From Saprospiraceae bacterium (lineage in GTDB: Bacteria; Bacteroidota; Bacteroidia; Chitinophagales; Saprospiraceae): a DNA stretch of 58,220 nucleotides. This document shows, one piece after another, positions 7,925 to 17,600 of this stretch; within the stretch, counting starts at the first letter, position 1; every line of letters starts with the position of its first letter. Location: the NCBI GenBank assembly GCA_017987975.1, contig JAGNSQ010000006.1:1-58220 (forward strand), given 5' to 3'. The position numbers and the translations under genes were made by a program. The notes under the pieces were generated by a model. It was given only the letters and a program-made list of their open reading frames with translations. It was not told the DNA's origin and did no database searches.

Positions 7925-9847
7925 ATGGTATTATTCAACTATATCAATCCGGCATACTATGCCATTGCGTGGACGGTGATGCATGCTATTTGGCAGGTGG
8001 CCCTTGTAGTTTTGCTAACTGCAGGCTGTCAGGCTGCTATTAAAAATATGACAGCAACCATGCGTTACGCCATTTGGGTGAGTTCATTGGTGTTGATCCT
8101 CGGGGGTTCTGTTGCCACATTTATGTATTACTACAATCTCGACCCAGCGTTACTGTTGCTGGAAGAACCCACACAAATTTCAGTGGCGGCTACCTCAGAA
8201 ACAGATTTGACAGCAACCTTGATAGTGAGCCCAACTAAAAATCCATTTACGCTGAGCTCGGTAGTTGCCTATGTTAATGAACACATCTTGTTTATTGTTA
8301 TGTTATGGTTGGTAGGCATGATCATTGCTTTGATCAGGCTTTTGGGCAACATTGGATACGTGGAATACCTGAAAAATAAATTTAATTTCCCTGTAGATCC
8401 ATACTGGGAGGAATTGCTCCAATCGCTCAAATCAAAGATGGGCATTAGCAAAAATGTGCAATTATTGGAAAGTGCGCTGGTGATGTCGCCTATGGTAATT
8501 GGTCACCTCAAACCGGTGATTTTTTTTCCCATGGGTGCCATCAACCGGTTATCTGCTCAGGAAGTTGAAGCCATCCTGGCCCATGAACTGGCACATATCA
8601 TGAGAAATGACTACATCATCAACCTGCTGGTCAGCTGCATTGAATCCTTGTATTACTTTCATCCTGCCATGTGGTGGTTGACGGCACAGATCAGAGCAGA
8701 GAGAGAACATTGTTGTGATGATCTGGCCATAAAGGCTACCGGTCAACCCATTCAGTATGCGCATTCTTTAGTGGCTGTACAAGAGATGACCATGATGGCC
8801 CCCAGACTAGCAATGCAATTTGCAGGCAAGGAAAAAAAGAGTCGTTTTTTCTTTCGGGTCAATAGACTCATTCGCCCCAATTCCGTGGCGATGAGTACGC
8901 GCGAAAAAACGATGGCAGCTGTAGTAACCGCGTTTATGGTGTTGGTTGTGGCCATGGCCTCCAAGCCGGTAGATAGTGCGGCCCATTGCCTTCCTTTAAC
9001 AAGCCCTGGTAATGAAAACTACCTTAAATACGATGGTGAATACGGCCTTGACTCACTGGCTCTTGATTTTGCAATCAGCGACGGTGTCTATCATTACAAT
9101 GATCATTACTATCACGCTGAAATGGAAGTAATTAATCGCAAGGTTGTTTCATTAATTTTAAACGGACTTAAAATTTCAGGTAGTGATGTCAATCGTTTTG
9201 GCAACCTGATTCGAGATATTCTCTTGGCAGAACAACAGCCGGGCAATAAAGAAAAGGATATCACTACATCATCCAATTTCTATGATGTGTTTGCCAATCA
9301 GTTAATGAAAGACGAGATGCTGCCCAATAATAAGCTCAACGAGGTTGTGTTTAACCATTCAGGGCTGGTCATCAATGGAGAGGAACAGAGCAGAGATGTT
9401 TGGCAAAGATATTTGAACATGTACCACGAACAAAAGTCTCAGGACATGCCCGCTGAACCCAATATAAACATTGATATATATCCTGATGAAAATGGCACAA
9501 TAGTACAGGCTAATCTGATAGGGTTGGATAAAAATAAGATTTCTGAGAAAGAAAACAATCTCCATGCGAAAGATAATGAGGAAGTAAAACCTTCTGAAGT
9601 AAAGAGCTACGGTTGGCGAAGTGCTGATGATGTATTTAATGATTGGCTTGAAAAGGAATTGGATGAAGATGGATATATCTTTGATCTTGAAGAATATAAT
9701 TATGTATGGACAGAGTCAATGTTTGTTGTAGATGGAGAAAATGTTGACGAGGCAGATGTAATCAAGTATGTTAAAAAAGCTGAAGAGATCACAGGAAAGA
9801 AGATGGACAAATCGTTTATTAAGACGAAAAACGTTACCAAAGATTAA
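7925..9847 (+). CDS. M56-family (BlaR1-like) membrane metallopeptidase sensor
   Basis: The 640-residue protein has BlaR1-type architecture. Hydrophobic segments near residues 10-30, 38-58 and 118-138 frame the cytoplasmic zinc protease, whose motif is HELAH (H220, E221, H224) with the downstream ligand region REHCCDD (about 260-266). A last membrane helix lies at about 330-348. The roughly 290-residue C-terminal part should be periplasmic, but it lacks the SxxK, SxN and KTG motifs of a penicillin-binding sensor. It includes a small motif around 458-505 (LVINGEEQSRDVWQRYLNMY) that, from memory, recurs at the ends of other Bacteroidota sensor proteins, then an acidic, charged tail. It would cleave the BlaI-like repressor on receiving an unknown envelope signal. 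Translationally close to blaI and followed by a barrel protein gene. Confidence 0.88.
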   Translation: MVLFNYINPAYYAIAWTVMHAIWQVALVVLLTAGCQAAIKNMTATMRYAIWVSSLVLILGGSVATFMYYYNLDPALLLLEEPTQISVAATSETDLTATLIVSPTKNPFTLSSVVAYVNEHILFIVMLWLVGMIIALIRLLGNIGYVEYLKNKFNFPVDPYWEELLQSLKSKMGISKNVQLLESALVMSPMVIGHLKPVIFFPMGAINRLSAQEVEAILAHELAHIMRNDYIINLLVSCIESLYYFHPAMWWLTAQIRAEREHCCDDLAIKATGQPIQYAHSLVAVQEMTMMAPRLAMQFAGKEKKSRFFFRVNRLIRPNSVAMSTREKTMAAVVTAFMVLVVAMASKPVDSAAHCLPLTSPGNENYLKYDGEYGLDSLALDFAISDGVYHYNDHYYHAEMEVINRKVVSLILNGLKISGSDVNRFGNLIRDILLAEQQPGNKEKDITTSSNFYDVFANQLMKDEMLPNNKLNEVVFNHSGLVINGEEQSRDVWQRYLNMYHEQKSQDMPAEPNINIDIYPDENGTIVQANLIGLDKNKISEKENNLHAKDNEEVKPSEVKSYGWRSADDVFNDWLEKELDEDGYIFDLEEYNYVWTESMFVVDGENVDEADVIKYVKKAEEITGKKMDKSFIKTKNVTKD

Positions 9848-9907
9848 AGTCAGCATTACAAAACAATAAGCACTCACTTTTTATTTAACTCAATTTATTT
9901 TTAAAGG

Positions 9908-11179
9908 ATGAAAAACCTGTTAGGGATTCTATTGCTATTATTTTTTGTTCATGCTATTTCAGCACAGTCCAAGCTGAAAATCTACGTTGATTGCAACCAA
10001 CAGTGGCTTTGCGACATGGATTTTTTAAGAAAGGAATTTGGTAGTGTAGATTTTGTTCGTGATCGTTTTTTGTGTGATGTGCAAATAATATCCAACGTAC
10101 AATTTAATGGCAATGGAGGTGAATCTAATCTACTGTGCTTTATACCCCAAAGCCACCAAACGCAGCGAAAGGACACCCTGCAATATTTTAACGATGTTAC
10201 CTCTACCGATGACATCAAAAGAAAACGAATGTTAAAGCACTTGCAGATCGGATTGCTTCCGTATCTTTTGGAAAAAGGGCATGCAGATATAATTGAAGTG
10301 AACATCAAGCACGATGAAATGCAAAAAGATACAGCACCTGTTAAAGACCCTTGGAAGCAGTGGCAGTTTTCAATTTCTGCATCTGGTTTTTTTAATGGTG
10401 ATCAAAACTACAGTGACTCCAATATCAATAATAGCCTCTCCGCAGGAAGAGAAACAAAGATTAGTAAGTTTAGCTTCGAGGTGTACAACTCCATTAACAG
10501 GAGAAAGTTTAATTTTTACAACTCCGAACGAGACACCATCGAAGTTGTAAAAGCCACCAACGATCGCCAGGATATATTTACCAGGTATGTCTCCAAAAGA
10601 AATGAAAATTGGGGCATTGGACTTCAAGGCGGATTCAAAAGAAGTATTTTTGACAACATCGATTATCAATTTACTTTGCTTCCTTTAGTAGAATACAGCA
10701 TACTGCCATACTCTGACTTCACCAACCGAAGATGGGTAGTGGGTTATTCGATTGGACCTAAATATTTCAATTATGGCGATACCACCATTTACTTTAAAAC
10801 CAGTGAACTGTTGTTTCAACAGAGCTTTAATATGATATCTTCATTTACCAAATCGTGGGGGACCATCAATTTGGGTGCGTTTTGGTCTAATTATTTAGAT
10901 GATTTTTCAAAAAATAATTTTTCGCTTGGTGGAGCCATCAGTTGGAATGTATTCAAAGGCTTTAGATTTTCTGTAGGGGGCTCATATGATTTGATCCACG
11001 ATCAGATCTCTCTTCCTAAGTTTGACGCCAGCCGCGATGACCTCCTAATTCAACGGAGGCTGATCGCGACTTCGTACAACTATTTTGTAGGTATAGGATT
11101 TAGTTATACGTTTGGATCCATCTACAACAGTCAGGTGAATCCAACTTTTAGGGGTTTAAACTACAGCATTAGTTTTTAA
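9908..11179 (+). CDS. Outer-membrane beta-barrel protein with N-terminal periplasmic domain
   Basis: The 423-residue precursor has a clear Sec signal peptide (about 1-19, ending SAQS). Residues 20-125 form a small soluble domain containing CDMDFLRKEFGSVDFVRDR and DVQIISN; from memory the VRDR...DV.I arrangement recurs in uncharacterised Bacteroidota proteins. From about 145 onward there are alternating aromatic beta-strands ending in SISF, with a terminal Phe, as in outer-membrane barrels. It follows the M56 gene after 60 nt on the same strand and is probably co-transcribed, which makes it a candidate output or envelope partner of the BlaI/M56 sensing pair. A weak purine-rich RBS (AAAGG) precedes the ATG. 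Function unknown. Confidence 0.75.
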   Translation: MKNLLGILLLLFFVHAISAQSKLKIYVDCNQQWLCDMDFLRKEFGSVDFVRDRFLCDVQIISNVQFNGNGGESNLLCFIPQSHQTQRKDTLQYFNDVTSTDDIKRKRMLKHLQIGLLPYLLEKGHADIIEVNIKHDEMQKDTAPVKDPWKQWQFSISASGFFNGDQNYSDSNINNSLSAGRETKISKFSFEVYNSINRRKFNFYNSERDTIEVVKATNDRQDIFTRYVSKRNENWGIGLQGGFKRSIFDNIDYQFTLLPLVEYSILPYSDFTNRRWVVGYSIGPKYFNYGDTTIYFKTSELLFQQSFNMISSFTKSWGTINLGAFWSNYLDDFSKNNFSLGGAISWNVFKGFRFSVGGSYDLIHDQISLPKFDASRDDLLIQRRLIATSYNYFVGIGFSYTFGSIYNSQVNPTFRGLNYSISF

Positions 11180-11183
11180 AAGA

Positions 11184-11678
11184 CTAACAAACCTTTTTCA
11201 ACTCTCTGTATGTTTTAAGCGCAACAGACATCCTTTTTTCTACGGACTTTATGGAAAGACCTATGATGCCGGCTATTTCTGAATAAGTTCTCTTTTCAAT
11301 CTTGTTCATGATAAATACCTCCCTGGCAGGCTTGGGGATGTCTTGAATTTTTTGTTGAACATAAGCATTGAATTCTGCAGTCAGAACTGAAAACTCAGGA
11401 GTTTCATTATTGACTTCATTTTTATTTACCTGGCAATATCGGTAACGCACACTGTCTTTCCTCCTTTGATCAATAAATAGGTTATACGCAATGGTGTAAA
11501 GGAAAGAACATTCTTTGCCCACTTCAATCTTCTCTCTGTGTTGCCATAATTTGACAAAACTTTCCTGAGCCAGGTCTTCGGCTTCACAGCTGTCCTGACA
11601 TTTTGCTTTAAGGTAATTGTACAGCTTATTAAAATTCTCACTGTACGTGGTGTTGAATTTTTCGTGACTTAAGTACAT
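11184..11678 (-). CDS. ECF-type RNA polymerase sigma factor
   Basis: The 164-residue protein has sigma-70 region 2 (about 10-75; AEDLAQESFVKLWQHREKI, then FLYTIAYNLFIDQRRK) and region 4 (about 108-160; IPKPAREVFIMNKIEKRTYSEIAG, a helix-turn-helix). This is the extracytoplasmic-function sigma layout common in Bacteroidota. No anti-sigma factor or SusC/D pair lies next to it, so it may be an orphan or be controlled elsewhere. It converges with the barrel gene, with only four bases between the stop codons. A minus-strand -7-like element lies at 11702-11695. Target genes are unknown. Confidence 0.9.
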   Translation of the reverse strand: MYLSHEKFNTTYSENFNKLYNYLKAKCQDSCEAEDLAQESFVKLWQHREKIEVGKECSFLYTIAYNLFIDQRRKDSVRYRYCQVNKNEVNNETPEFSVLTAEFNAYVQQKIQDIPKPAREVFIMNKIEKRTYSEIAGIIGLSIKSVEKRMSVALKTYRELKKVC

Positions 11679-11694
11679 CTCCAGATATTTTTAA

Positions 11695-11702
11695 CAAATT
11701 TA
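11695..11702 (-). promoter_or_regulatory. Possible -7 element of the ECF sigma gene
   Basis: Read on the minus strand this is TAAATTTG, matching TAnnTTTG, about 17 nt from the sigma factor start. No good TTG partner is seen about 20 nt further upstream, so the call is tentative. Confidence 0.4.
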
Positions 11703-11858
11703 CTGGAGCATTGGGCGGAAAAAATAGGGGAAATCACCCATTTTAAATGTAGGGTAATCAAGGATAAGACCTGATTTTGTGGATATTATACTTTAAGGAA
11801 AATAGTATATTACATTTTTGAAAGCAAGAATAAGGTGTTTTTAAGCCAGCTTATGCTA

Positions 11859-12167
11859 TTAAATTTGTTCGAAGGCAGCCTGCCAGGCCAACATCCCGCC
11901 CAAGAGGTTTCTTGGCCCGGAAAAACCATTTTGCAACATCAACTTTTTGGCAGTACCGCTTCTGGCGCCAGATCTGCAGTGCACAATGATTTCTTTGTCT
12001 TTCCATTCTTGCAATTGGGGCATAGCGTCGTTGAGTTGGCCTAGTGGAATCAATTTTGCACCAATGTTGTACATCTCATACTCGAAAGGCTCTCTAACAT
12101 CAATGATGATGAGATCCTCTCCGGCATCCATTCTGGATTTCAATTCAGATACGGTTATGTCTTCCAT
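11859..12167 (-). CDS. Single-domain rhodanese-like protein
   Basis: This small cytoplasmic rhodanese of 102 residues probably acts in sulfur transfer. The domain covers the whole protein (IIIDVREPFEYEMYNIG near the start, active-site loop HCRSGARSGTA with the catalytic cysteine at residue 64, then GGMLAW). The ATG at 12167 is preferred: MEDITVSEL is the usual beginning of this family and it lies two bases after the stop of the PASTA gene. An in-frame ATG at 12179 would overlap that gene by 10 nt. The tight coupling means the two genes form an operon. The sulfur acceptor is unknown. Confidence 0.88.
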   Translation of the reverse strand: MEDITVSELKSRMDAGEDLIIIDVREPFEYEMYNIGAKLIPLGQLNDAMPQLQEWKDKEIIVHCRSGARSGTAKKLMLQNGFSGPRNLLGGMLAWQAAFEQI

Positions 12168-12169
12168 AT

Positions 12170-12991
12170 TTAATTGCATTTTACGGGCTGGCCCGAAACG
12201 ATTGTAATATTGATTTTACTTTGCATGGGTACCTTGGTGATGCCATCAAATGGAGGGAATTGATCCATGATAAAAGCGGCTGCTGTGTCTCTGATGGTAC
12301 CTTTAGTGATGACCTCGCCCAATTCCAGGTTGTGTTGTTGTAAAAGGAACTCAACTTCTGCAAAAGTATAACAGACCAATTCGGGTATGGTTATTTCTCC
12401 CCCTTCTTTATCGCTCACCACAAATTCAAGCTCGTCTCCCTTATCAATAGAGACTCCCCCTTTGATAATATTCTGATCGATAATGAGGTTACCTTTATAA
12501 TATACTTCCAAAATGTGGTTAGGGTCTCCCGCATCGTATTTTTTACCTCTTATTTTGCTAAGCAAGCCACGATGCTTTAATTCCACTGATTTTTGGCTAA
12601 AATCATTGCCATACAGTAAAGGCAGCTCAGAAACCATAATTTTATCAGGATCATATTTTGTGATGGTCACATAAACTTTACGACCTTCTTTCACTTCAGC
12701 ATTGGCCTTTGGGTTTTGGTCCAGGATGATGCCTCCCTTTTTACCAACGACAAACACAGAGTCGGTAACTATTAAATTAAACGATTGATCTTCAGCCTCT
12801 TCTCTTGCTTCGTCAATGTTTTTATTGACAAGGTCTACCATGGGCAACTTTTGACCATGATGGGTATAGAACCGAAGCCATAGAAATACAATCAAGAGTA
12901 TAACGGTAACGGTGCCTAAAAGTACAAGCAGGTGTTTTACTCTGGGATTGTCTCTCAGAAAATCAGCAAATGTCCTTTTTTGGTTGACCAA
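12170..12991 (-). CDS. PASTA-domain membrane protein
   Basis: About 273 residues with a single membrane helix near residues 18-42 (VKHLLVLLGTVTVILLIVFL) and three PASTA modules in the periplasm (roughly 48-112, 114-195 and 197-268; each starts with a P.(V/L) segment and ends in an ITI-like strand). PASTA modules bind peptidoglycan or muropeptides in other bacteria; no kinase or penicillin-binding domain is attached here. The longest frame begins at TTG 13015, but that codon lies inside a -7 promoter element (13020-13013), so transcription should start downstream and the TTG at 12991 is the first usable start. It is the first gene of a two-gene operon with the rhodanese. Confidence 0.8.
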   Translation of the reverse strand: MVNQKRTFADFLRDNPRVKHLLVLLGTVTVILLIVFLWLRFYTHHGQKLPMVDLVNKNIDEAREEAEDQSFNLIVTDSVFVVGKKGGIILDQNPKANAEVKEGRKVYVTITKYDPDKIMVSELPLLYGNDFSQKSVELKHRGLLSKIRGKKYDAGDPNHILEVYYKGNLIIDQNIIKGGVSIDKGDELEFVVSDKEGGEITIPELVCYTFAEVEFLLQQHNLELGEVITKGTIRDTAAAFIMDQFPPFDGITKVPMQSKINITIVSGQPVKCN

Positions 12992-13012
12992 GGGTAAATA
13001 TTTATTGTGGGG

Positions 13013-13020
13013 CAAAGGTA
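13013..13020 (-). promoter_or_regulatory. -7 element upstream of the PASTA gene
   Basis: On the minus strand this reads TACCTTTG, a strong TAnnTTTG match. Its position overlaps the most upstream in-frame TTG, which argues against that start. A clear -33 TTG is not seen. Confidence 0.55.
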
Positions 13021-13131
13021 ATCAAATTAGGCTTTTTTCTTATTTGATTTTAAGCCTTTTATAACTAAAACGAACAAATTTTAAGAAATTATTTAGAAAA
13101 CGTCTAAATAAAAAATGATCGGGGTTATTAG

Positions 13132-13162
13132 TTGTAATAATTGTCATCAAGTTCTATTTTTG
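13132..13162 (+). promoter_or_regulatory. Promoter of the ACIII/cytochrome oxidase operon
   Basis: TTG (13132-13134) and TATTTTTG (13155-13162) are 20 nt apart, a near-perfect Bacteroidota promoter. Transcription should start near 13169, leaving a leader of about 66 nt before actA. No other comparable promoter was noticed between the genes of the operon. Confidence 0.8.
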
Positions 13163-13234
13163 CAACAAATATTAAAGATAGTTTCAAATTCTTTATATTT
13201 ATCTTTGATAATCAAGATTTTAAGTCGATAAACG

Positions 13235-14638
13235 ATGGTTTTTAACAAGTCAGTTCTCAAGCATCTTTCAGTAGTCTTGATGGTGATGTTCGGAACTTTG
13301 CTACGCGCAGAGGTCTCAGCAGATGCCGGAAAGACTTTGTTTACAGCCAACTGTGCTGCATGTCACGCCAAGAACATGAAATCCGCATTGACGGGTCCTG
13401 CATTGGGTGGAGTTGAAGCAAAGTGGGATAGTAAAGAAAATCTTTATGCCTGGATCAGGAATTCTCAGGCCATGATCAAGAAGGGGCATCCTAGGGCAGT
13501 TGAAGTCTGGAATCAGTATAAGCCAACTGTCATGACAGCATTTCCCAATCTTACAGATGATGAGATTGCTTCTATGCTGTTATTCATTCAGGGGGTCGCA
13601 GATGGTACTTATCCACCCAAGAATGGGGGGGCAGCTGCCGGAACGGAGGTTGTGGAAGTGAAAAAAGACAATACCTGGTTTTATATCGGTATTACAGTTT
13701 TCCTTGCCTTGCTTTCTTATTTATTATCACTAATCATTGGCAACCTTAACAAGTTGGCGGCTGCACAGCAGGGGCAAACTTATGAGGATAAAACATTGTG
13801 GCAGAAACTCACATCGAAAGGGATGGTATCTTTCCTGATTTTTGCAGGTATCATCTTGGGAGGTTATACTACAGTAACCAGAGCAGTCGACCTGGGTAGG
13901 CAGCAAGGTTATGCACCTGACCAGCCCATTAAGTTTTCTCACGTGACTCATGCCGGCTTAAACAAGATAGATTGTCAATATTGTCACGATGGTGCCAGAA
14001 GATCAAAGCACAGTGTAATTCCGGCTGCCAATACCTGTATGAATTGTCACAAGGCCATCAAAACCGGCTCTAAATATGGAACCGCTGAATTGACGAAAAT
14101 CTTTGCTTCGGTTGGATTTAATCCTATTACCAATAAGTACATTGATAACTACGAAAATTATCCCGATGACTCCATCAAGGCTGTATTTACAGCCTGGATA
14201 GAACAGGAATATAAAACAGCTAAAAACTTAACTACGCTTGATCAAAACGGTCAGGCTGAAGTGAGAAAGCAATGGAAAGATATCGTTGCATCCCTTACCA
14301 GCGATCTTGATAATAAAGTGCAGGGTCCTATTGAGTGGGTAAAAATTCACAATCTGCCGGATCACGCTTATTTCAATCATGCCCAACATGTCAATGTAGG
14401 AAAAGTTGCCTGTCAGACTTGCCACGGTCCGGTTGAAAAAATGGAAGTAGTTGCTCAAAATGCTCCACTTTCAATGGGATGGTGTATCAACTGCCACAGA
14501 GAGGCGGAAGTAAAATTCAAAGACAATCCTTATTACGCCAACTACACCAGCTTGCATGAAGAACTTAAGTCAGGCAAGCGAGAAAAAGTGACAGTGGCCG
14601 ACATCGGAGGTCTTGAGTGTCAAAAATGCCATTATTGA
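13235..14638 (+). CDS. actA: ACIII subunit ActA, hexaheme cytochrome c
   Basis: ActA is the multiheme electron-exit subunit of alternative complex III, which moves electrons from quinol to a c-type carrier or directly to the oxidase. The 467-residue protein has six CXXCH motifs. The first, CAACH at residue 40, lies in an N-terminal monoheme cytochrome c domain after a signal peptide. Two membrane helices follow (about 149-172 and 190-212), then the pentaheme part with CQYCH (247), CMNCH (268), CQTCH (393), CINCH (417) and CQKCH (462, one residue from the end). Classical ActA has five hemes, so the front domain is an addition. First gene of the operon; actB starts 38 nt later. Confidence 0.92.
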   Translation: MVFNKSVLKHLSVVLMVMFGTLLRAEVSADAGKTLFTANCAACHAKNMKSALTGPALGGVEAKWDSKENLYAWIRNSQAMIKKGHPRAVEVWNQYKPTVMTAFPNLTDDEIASMLLFIQGVADGTYPPKNGGAAAGTEVVEVKKDNTWFYIGITVFLALLSYLLSLIIGNLNKLAAAQQGQTYEDKTLWQKLTSKGMVSFLIFAGIILGGYTTVTRAVDLGRQQGYAPDQPIKFSHVTHAGLNKIDCQYCHDGARRSKHSVIPAANTCMNCHKAIKTGSKYGTAELTKIFASVGFNPITNKYIDNYENYPDDSIKAVFTAWIEQEYKTAKNLTTLDQNGQAEVRKQWKDIVASLTSDLDNKVQGPIEWVKIHNLPDHAYFNHAQHVNVGKVACQTCHGPVEKMEVVAQNAPLSMGWCINCHREAEVKFKDNPYYANYTSLHEELKSGKREKVTVADIGGLECQKCHY

Positions 14639-14676
14639 TCAATCCTTTAAATTGAATTACCACATCAATTGATATA

Positions 14677-17600
14677 ATGAGAAAAGAGGTAAAAAACATT
14701 TGGATCGGCGAACAAGATCTGGTACACAGTGAAAAGTTCATTGAGCAAAGCAATCAGGAGTTATCACTCATAGACACTATGGCAAATGAGGAAACTTCAG
14801 CTGCCTTAGGATCCAACAGAAGAGATTTCTTAAAATTTCTAGGTTTTGGTTTAGGCGCAGCTACCATTGCTGCCGGTTGCGACATTCCTATCAAAAAAGC
14901 ATTGCCGTATGTTACTAAGCCTGATGCCATTGTACCTGGTATTGCCAATTATTACGCAAGTACCTTTGTACATGGAGGTGATGTTGCATCGATTTTGGTA
15001 AAAACAAGAGAAGGCAGGCCCATTAAAATTGAAGCCAATGATATGGCTCCTTCCAACTATGGAAAAACTTCTGCAAGAGCACAAGCTTCTGTTTTAAGTT
15101 TATACGATACCAATCGTTTTGCCACACCTTTGAAAAAATCAGGCAATGGTTTCCAGTCAACCACATGGGCTGACCTAGACAAAGAGGTAAAAGCAAAATT
15201 GGCCACAGCTAAAAATATCAGAATCATTACCGAGTCATTGTCAAGTCCAACGGCTCAGAAATCAATTGCAGATTTTACTGCTAAATACCCTGCAACCAAA
15301 ACAGTTGCTGTCGATGCAGTTTCATATAGCGCTTTGTTGGATGCAAATGCCATTAACTTTGGCAAAAGAGCCATTCCAACTTATAAATTCAATGAAGCTG
15401 ATCTGATTGTTAGTTTTAACGCAGACTTTTTAGGTACCTGGATTTCTCCGGAAAAATTTGCTGCAGACTATGTTCAGAAAAGGGTAGTTAAAGATGTCAA
15501 CGCTCCTGTTATGTCGAGACATTATCAGGTAGAGAACCATATGACACTTACCGGATCCAATGCCGATAACAGAATTTTGGTTAAGCCATCAGAACAAGGT
15601 GCTGCTATAGCATTTTTGTACAATGCCGTCACTGGCGGAGGTGCACCAGATCTTGGACTCAATGCCAATGCAAAAAAAGCATTGTCTAAGGTGGCAGAAC
15701 AATTGAAAGCCAATGGAGGCAAGTCCATCGTACTAAGTGCCTCTACCAATGTAGCGGAACAATTAATGGTCAATGCCATCAATCAGGCACTTGGCAACTA
15801 TGGTACCACCATAATGGCTGGAACCAGTTACTATGGAAAACAGGGAGATGATGTTGCATTTGACCAACTTCTCAGTGAATTAAACAGCGGTGCTGTAGAC
15901 GTATTGATTGTATATGGAGCAAACCCTGTTTATACCCACGGAAAAGGAGAAGCTTTGGCCAATGCCATCGGAAAGGCAAAAACCAAAATTGCATTGTCAA
16001 TTGCCAATGATGAAACCACTAAATTATGCGACTGGGTTGCAACTACTCCCCATTTTTTAGAAGCCTGGGGCGATGTGAGAATTTCAGATGAATGTACCAC
16101 ATTGATACAGCCTACCATTTCACCTCTGTTTGATTCAAGACAGGCAGAAATGTCATTTTTGACATGGGCCGATGTAGCAACTCCTTCGTATTATGATTAT
16201 TTGAAAGCCAACTGGCAATCAACAGTATTTAACAGCCAAAATCAATTTGCCTCATTCCAGGCATTTTGGGACAATTCACTTCACAATGGATTGGTAGTTT
16301 CAGCGGGTTCAGGCAATCCGGCATTTAACAATGCAGCTATTGATTTCTCAAAAGTGTCTGTTCCTTCTAAATCAGCAATGGAAATTTCATTTTTCGAACC
16401 CATTGGAATCGGAAACGGTTTACATTCTACCAATCCATGGTTGCAGGAAATGCCAAATCCGGTTGACAGAACAGTTTGGGGTAACTACCTGGCAGTTCCA
16501 GTTAAGTTTGATGGAGATAAGGCGTTTGAAGCGCTCAATGGATTAAAAGACGGCGACCTTGTTGATGTAACCATAGGAGATGTCAAATATACAGTTCCGG
16601 TAATCCAACAGTTTGGTCAGATGCAAGGCACTGTTGCTTTGGCTTTGGGATATGGCCGAATGGAAGCAGGCAATTGTGGCACCAATGTAGGAGTCAACGT
16701 GAATGCCTGTGTTGCCAGAAAAGGAGGTTATCCGCAGTACTTTAGCGATAAAGTTACCGTGTCAGGTAAACAAGGAAAAGAAAAAGAATTTGGATGTGTA
16801 CAGTACCACCATACCTATGGTGTTACGGATAAAGATAAGGCAACCGGTCAGACGATCAATGCCGATGAAGCAGCTACCGTATTTTTTGATTACTTCACAG
16901 GAGCCAAAGGATTCCAGGGAGCAATAACAGACAGGTCAATCATTTATACTACCAACATCGCAGACCTGAAAGAAAGTGTAGCAGAAGTCAAAGAAAAAAG
17001 AGAACATGCTCAGTTTCTCAACAGCAAACAAATTTATCGTGGACACGATGCATTGTATGCAAAAGGTCACCACTGGGGAATGCATGTGGATCTCAATGCC
17101 TGCATAGGTTGCGGATCATGTACAGTGGCTTGTATGTCTGAAAACAACGTACCCGTTGTTGGAAAGCGAGAGGTTTCCAGACACCACGAGATGGCTTGGT
17201 TGAGAATTGACAGATATTATTACGGAAGTGTTGAAAATCCCAATACAGTATATCAACCTATGATGTGCCAACATTGTGACAATGCACCGTGTGAGAATGT
17301 GTGTCCGGTAAATGCCACCAACCACAGTGGTGAGGGCTTGAACCAAATGACCTATAACAGGTGCATCGGAACCAGGTATTGCGCCAACAACTGTCCTTAT
17401 AAAGTAAGGAGGTTTAACTGGTTGGATTATACCACAGCAGATTTATTCCCGGCCAACCAGATTAAAAAATTTGGTGAGGAAATTCCTTATGGCGCAGACA
17501 ACCTCACTCGTATGGTGTTGAACCCGGATGTAACGGTTAGAAGCAGGGGAGTAATAGAAAAATGTAGCTTCTGTGTTCAGAGGTTGCAGGAAGGTAAACT

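Noticed and set aside
7925-9847. Beta-lactam receptor (true BlaR1)
   Set aside because: The M56 protease part fits, but no SxxK, SxN or KTG motif is present in the sensor domain and no beta-lactamase gene is adjacent.
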